NCBI RefSeq assembly: GCF_015355755.1
Contig: NZ_JACVEE010000001.1
Coordinates: 186,001-250,000 of the forward strand
Source: Nocardia sp. XZ_19_385
GTDB lineage: Bacteria; Actinomycetota; Actinomycetes; Mycobacteriales; Mycobacteriaceae
DNA length: 64,000 nt
Reading direction: 5' to 3'
The position numbers and the translations under genes are program-made. Position 1 is the stretch's first letter. Each line of letters starts with the position of its first letter. The notes below the pieces were generated by a model. It had not been told where the DNA came from. It ran no database searches and saw nothing but the letters and a program-made list of their open reading frames with translations. Shown piece by piece: positions 61,159 through 64,000 of the stretch.

Positions 61159-62196
61159 TTGAAGACCTCGGCAGCAGAGCTGCGACATGTGGCCACGCAT
61201 CTACTCACCCCGCTGCTCATGTGCCTGGGCATGGCCTTGGCCTACCTCGGCGCGTTCCATCAGCCCGAGCCCAACCATTTGCAGGTGGCTGTCGTCGGCA
61301 CCGCGCCGCAAGAGATGGTGCTGGCGCAGACCCTGAAGGACAAGGCGGGCGACGGGCTCGAGGTGCTGACCCTGCCCGATCGCGACGCCGCGATCAGTCA
61401 GCTGCGCGACCGCGACCTGGCCGGCGCCTACGTCCCCGACGCGCACCATCCGGAACTGCTTGTCGCCAAGGGCAGTTCGGACACCACCGCGATGGCGGTC
61501 GAGCTGGTCTTCAAGCAGGTCGCCGGACAGCAGGGCGTGCCGCTGACGGTCACCGACATCGCGCCCACCGCACCCGGCGACCCCACCGGGCAAGGCATCT
61601 TCTTCTTGCTTGTGGCGCTGAGCGTCGGCTCCTACGGCAGCGTCGCCGCTATCGGCGCGGCGGGCGCGGGCCTGAGCATGCGGATGCGCGCGGCGATCGG
61701 CGTGGCCACCTCATTGGCAGTCAGCATCATCGGACTCGCGGTCGCCGGACCGGTATTCGGCGTCATCGACCACGACTACGCGGCGATCTGGGGCATGTCG
61801 TGGCTGTACTCCGCGGGCATCGTGCTGGTGGGCATCGGCCTGCACACCTTCCTGAAGCGGTGGACCACGCTTGTTCTCATGTTGCTGTTCGTGATGCTCA
61901 ATTTCACTTCCTCCGGCGGCATCTACCGGCCCGAGTTACAGAACGGGTTCTTCGGCGCGCTGCACTCGTTCTGGAACGGGGCGGGTTTCGTGGAGGGGGC
62001 GCGCAGCTTGCTCTACTTCGACGGCGGTGCGGGACTCGGCGCTCGGATCGCGAGCCTGGTGTTGTGGCTGGTCGCAGGATTGGCTTTGCTGGTGGTCGCG
62101 GCGCGGTATGAGCGCAAGCAGGCGCCTGTCACTCCAGCGCCAGTGCATCGAAAGATCGAGGCAGAGGAAGAGATGGAAGAAGCCGTCGGGGTTTGA
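61159..62196 (+). CDS. Multi-pass membrane protein with outside loop (YhgE/Pip or DUF3533-like)
   Basis: 345 residues from TTG 61159, nine bases after GGGAG. One N-terminal helix (LLTPLLMCLGMALAYLGAF), a periplasmic-type domain (HLQVAVVGTAPQE to TVTDIAPT), and then six membrane helices from about 150 on, an ABC-2-like arrangement seen in YhgE/Pip-type transport proteins that work without an own ATPase. Under MarR control it is probably an efflux-type component. The C-terminus is charged (EAEEEMEEA) and runs into the 35-bp repeats. Confidence 0.8.
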   Translation: MKTSAAELRHVATHLLTPLLMCLGMALAYLGAFHQPEPNHLQVAVVGTAPQEMVLAQTLKDKAGDGLEVLTLPDRDAAISQLRDRDLAGAYVPDAHHPELLVAKGSSDTTAMAVELVFKQVAGQQGVPLTVTDIAPTAPGDPTGQGIFFLLVALSVGSYGSVAAIGAAGAGLSMRMRAAIGVATSLAVSIIGLAVAGPVFGVIDHDYAAIWGMSWLYSAGIVLVGIGLHTFLKRWTTLVLMLLFVMLNFTSSGGIYRPELQNGFFGALHSFWNGAGFVEGARSLLYFDGGAGLGARIASLVLWLVAGLALLVVAARYERKQAPVTPAPVHRKIEAEEEMEEAVGV

Positions 62197-62270
62197 GCCT
62201 TGGCAAATACGGCGAAGCTGTCGGGGTTTGAGCCTTGGCAAATACGGCGAAGCTGTCGGGGTTTGAGCCC
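62185..62270 (+). repeat. 35-bp tandem repeat at a gene end
   Basis: GTCGGGGTTTGAGCCTTGGC and 15 further bases are repeated at 62185 and 62220, with a partial third copy from 62255 to 62270. The first copy contains the stop codon TGA of the membrane protein gene (62194-62196), so the array grew from the gene's 3' end. The unit length of 35 would shift frame, but all copies after the first are outside the gene. Confidence 0.9.
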
Positions 62271-62374
62271 CCGCGCTGCGCATCTCAGGGGCACCGGGTA
62301 GGGTGAGGGCATCACGCGCCGTCTCCCGGTGCCTCGGCCGTTCGGCCCTCTCCCAAATTTTGCAGTAAAGCACT

Positions 62375-62399
62375 TATGTGTAACCGTCGGTTACACATA
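62375..62399. promoter_or_regulatory. Perfect 11-bp inverted repeat, TetR-type operator candidate
   Basis: TATGTGTAACC-GTC-GGTTACACATA lies in an otherwise gene-free stretch (62271-62612). The core TAACCGTCGGTTA has the form bound by many actinobacterial TetR regulators. It is 214 bp upstream of the gene at 62613. No TetR gene is next to it in the window, so the regulator must lie elsewhere. It could instead act as a hairpin terminator for the upstream gene, but no T-run follows. Confidence 0.55.
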
Positions 62400-62612
62400 C
62401 ATTCCAGGCTCTTCGTCTACCTAACAGCGCCTGAAGCAAACCGCGTGTCCGCATTCGAAATCCTTTACAGAACAAGCGAACACGTCTGTTTTCCGCGACC
62501 GTCCCGCGACTCGCCGAAACACATCGGCGAGTCGGCTGTCAGCGAGTACGGTGTACCGCGCCGCACAGCGCAGACATGGCGATGATCATCGCGGAAAGGC
62601 GGAGCGCTACCG

Positions 62613-64000
62613 ATGTACGAGCCGTATTCGCACCTGTCTGCCCAGAATTCGGCCGACCACCTACCGCTAGCCGCTCGCTACCAATCCGCCGACCCCATCC
62701 GATGGCACGGCAGCCTGGTCTATCCCATGTACTCCGAGCAGTTCGGCCCCGCGCCCACCACGCTCACCATGTACACGGTCTCGGCCGCGCCGCCGAACGG
62801 GCTGCGTGGGCACGGCATCGGCCTGTCGGTCACCGACGGATACATCGGCATCGAGGGCCGCCAACTCGGCGGCGTCGACGTGTGGAGCGACGTGCTCTCC
62901 GGCGGCGTCACCTTCGACCTCACCCCCACCAGCCCGAAGGCGATGTTCACGCTGACGCCGGTATGGGTCGACGAAACCGGCGCGCAGAAATCGTGGATCG
63001 GCAACTACGGCATCGTCATCGAGGACTCCCCCGACGGGCGCATGGTGCTGTGGTGCAGCGTCGGCGAGGGGCCGCCCAATTTCGCGAACTTGGTCATCGG
63101 CATGGACACCTCCGCCGCCGCACCGCGCAGTTGGTTCGCCGCCGAGCCCGGAATAGAGCAGCCCGGGCATTCGGTCGGCGGTCAGGTCGCCCAGTCGGCC
63201 GCGCCGATCCCGGTGTCGCAGCAATGGTTCGAAACAGCCGGGCAGATCATCGCCGAACCGGCACCCCAACCGACACCCCAACCGGCCACGCCCGCAATCG
63301 GCTCCCCGGAATGGTTCGCCGCCAGCGGGCTGCCGGACCCGCGCACCGACGCCGACGCCTACACGCCGGGCCGAGCATGGAACACCGGCAACGGCGCGCG
63401 TCCGCCGCAATCCGCCAGCGCTCCGGCGAATGAGCAGGCCTGGTACGCCGACGCGACGCCCGCTGCCACGCAGCAGGATTGGTTCGCGGCGGGCAGGCCG
63501 GCCGAGCCGGAACAATTCGCTGGATACGGCATGCCCGGGCAAGCGCCGAACTGGCCCGCGGATCCAAACCAGTCCGCGAGCGCCCCGATTACCGGCCAGA
63601 ACGGCTTCGGCGCCGACTGGCAGTCACGCTTCGAACCGGATCAGTTCGCGGACAGAACCGAACCGACGCTGGGGCCGGCGCGGCAGGCGACGGCAGTGGA
63701 GCCGGGGTGGCAAGCACCAGCGCCGGAGCCGGGGTCGCAGGCACCGGGTCGGGAACCTGGTTGGCAGGCGCCAGGTCGAGAGCCGGGGCTGCCGGCACCC
63801 GCTCGCGAGCCAGGATTGCAGGCGCCGGTTCTGGAACCAGGGTCGCAGGCACCCGCGCGGGAGCATGGGTGGCGGGCACCAGGTCACGAGCCAGGGCTGC
63901 AGGCTGCGGCTCTGGAGCCAACATCGCAGGCACCCGTGCAGGAGCCGGGGCTGCTGACGTCGGCTCGGGGACTTGCCTGGCAGGCAGGTCGGGAACCTGG
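62613..64000 (+). CDS. Repeat-rich protein of unknown function (3' end outside window)
   Basis: 462 codons are open to the window edge from ATG 62613 behind GGAAAGGCGGAG. Residues about 1-190 look like a compact beta-rich domain (VTFDLTPTSPKAMFTLTPVW; SPDGRMVLWCSVGEGPPN). From about 190 a Pro/Ala/Gln-rich region carries five widely spaced Trp-aromatic-Ala motifs (SWFAAEP, QWFETAG, EWFAASG, AWYADAT, DWFAAGR). From residue 363 (63699) ten 9-residue tandem repeats follow, consensus EPGxQAPxR. There is no signal peptide. Function is unknown; the repeats suggest an extended stalk or binding tail. Confidence 0.75.
   Translation, partial: MYEPYSHLSAQNSADHLPLAARYQSADPIRWHGSLVYPMYSEQFGPAPTTLTMYTVSAAPPNGLRGHGIGLSVTDGYIGIEGRQLGGVDVWSDVLSGGVTFDLTPTSPKAMFTLTPVWVDETGAQKSWIGNYGIVIEDSPDGRMVLWCSVGEGPPNFANLVIGMDTSAAAPRSWFAAEPGIEQPGHSVGGQVAQSAAPIPVSQQWFETAGQIIAEPAPQPTPQPATPAIGSPEWFAASGLPDPRTDADAYTPGRAWNTGNGARPPQSASAPANEQAWYADATPAATQQDWFAAGRPAEPEQFAGYGMPGQAPNWPADPNQSASAPITGQNGFGADWQSRFEPDQFADRTEPTLGPARQATAVEPGWQAPAPEPGSQAPGREPGWQAPGREPGLPAPAREPGLQAPVLEPGSQAPAREHGWRAPGHEPGLQAAALEPTSQAPVQEPGLLTSARGLAWQAGREP
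63699..63968 (+). repeat. Ten 27-bp in-frame tandem repeats
   Basis: Ten units of 27 bp encode EPGxQAPxR-type nonapeptides (for example EPGSQAPGR, EPGWQAPGR, EPGLQAPVL). The first units are closest to each other and the later ones have drifted. The unit is a multiple of three, so copy number can change without frameshift. Confidence 0.9.

Noticed and set aside
1..64000. tRNA, rRNA or classical riboswitch
   Set aside because: No cloverleaf with CCA-type end, rRNA signature or conserved riboswitch core was noticed; a covariance-model scan would be needed to be sure.

Overview
This window is high-GC actinobacterial DNA. The short gene overlaps of ATGA/GTGA type, GTG/TTG starts, a 13E12-type DUF222/HNH gene, an LppX-like lipoprotein, an MMPL transporter and many apparently leaderless starts point to a mycolic-acid actinomycete, most probably Nocardia. 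The genus is an inference.

Positions 1-23447 hold a biosynthetic gene cluster that I read as a prodiginine/tambjamine-type pathway. A SARP regulator is cut by the left window edge. A seven-gene translationally coupled plus-strand operon plus a RedY-like gene (1169-12689) carries nearly every enzyme type used to make 4-methoxy-2,2'-bipyrrole-5-carbaldehyde (MBC): carrier protein, ACP-alpha-oxoamine synthase, proline-type adenylating enzyme, O-methyltransferase, RedH/PigC-type ATP/PEP-like condensing enzyme, double ketosynthase, prolyl-carrier dehydrogenase and RedY/HapK-like protein. A minus-strand operon (17507-12686) adds the phosphopantetheinyl transferase, a PigM/RedV-like nitroreductase-fold oxidase, a TetR regulator with an 18-bp palindrome at its start, and an MMPL exporter. 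A third, plus-strand operon (17725-23447) encodes a FAAL-ACP didomain, a KAS III-like ketosynthase and an unusual AarF/ABC1 kinase-class III aminotransferase fusion. No gene set for the usual second half (RedK/L/P/Q/R or PigB/D/E) is visible here, so this last operon probably builds a different amine or pyrrole partner from a fatty acid. It is the most novel system in the window.

23448-31290 holds a decayed MerR regulator whose own operator survives, a secreted alpha/beta hydrolase, a DUF4239 plus Gly/Ser-rich protein pair, an NTF2-like protein behind a MerR-type promoter, and a serine hydrolase-histidine kinase-response regulator operon. The kinase has 17-residue tandem repeats inserted in its ATP-binding domain. 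31722-38950 has a methyltransferase, a sterol-desaturase family protein, an AraC regulator, a second inverted copy of the DUF4239/Gly-Ser-rich pair, a DAACS transporter preceded by a Cys-containing leader peptide, and an SGNH esterase.

39224-44990 has an LppX-like lipoprotein with a strong terminator, then a cytochrome b5-desaturase, a type III polyketide synthase and an ABC exporter that look like a small lipid or alkylpyrone locus. 45090-46460 is an imperfect tandem repeat with a period of about 190-200 bp and no convincing gene. 46818-49597 is a scrap zone: a 13E12 gene, a degenerate second copy, an IS21 IstB remnant and a frameshifted Imm51-like gene.

49716-62196 is mostly housekeeping or accessory metabolism: acyltransferase, amidotransferase, AI-2E transporter, YbdK-type ligase, ankyrin protein, CoA-disulfide-reductase-like flavoprotein, amino acid permease, an AhpD-like and a dihydrodipicolinate-reductase-like gene, and a MarR regulator divergent from a membrane protein. 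The window ends inside a repeat-rich protein gene (62613 onward). I saw no rRNA, tRNA or CRISPR array.
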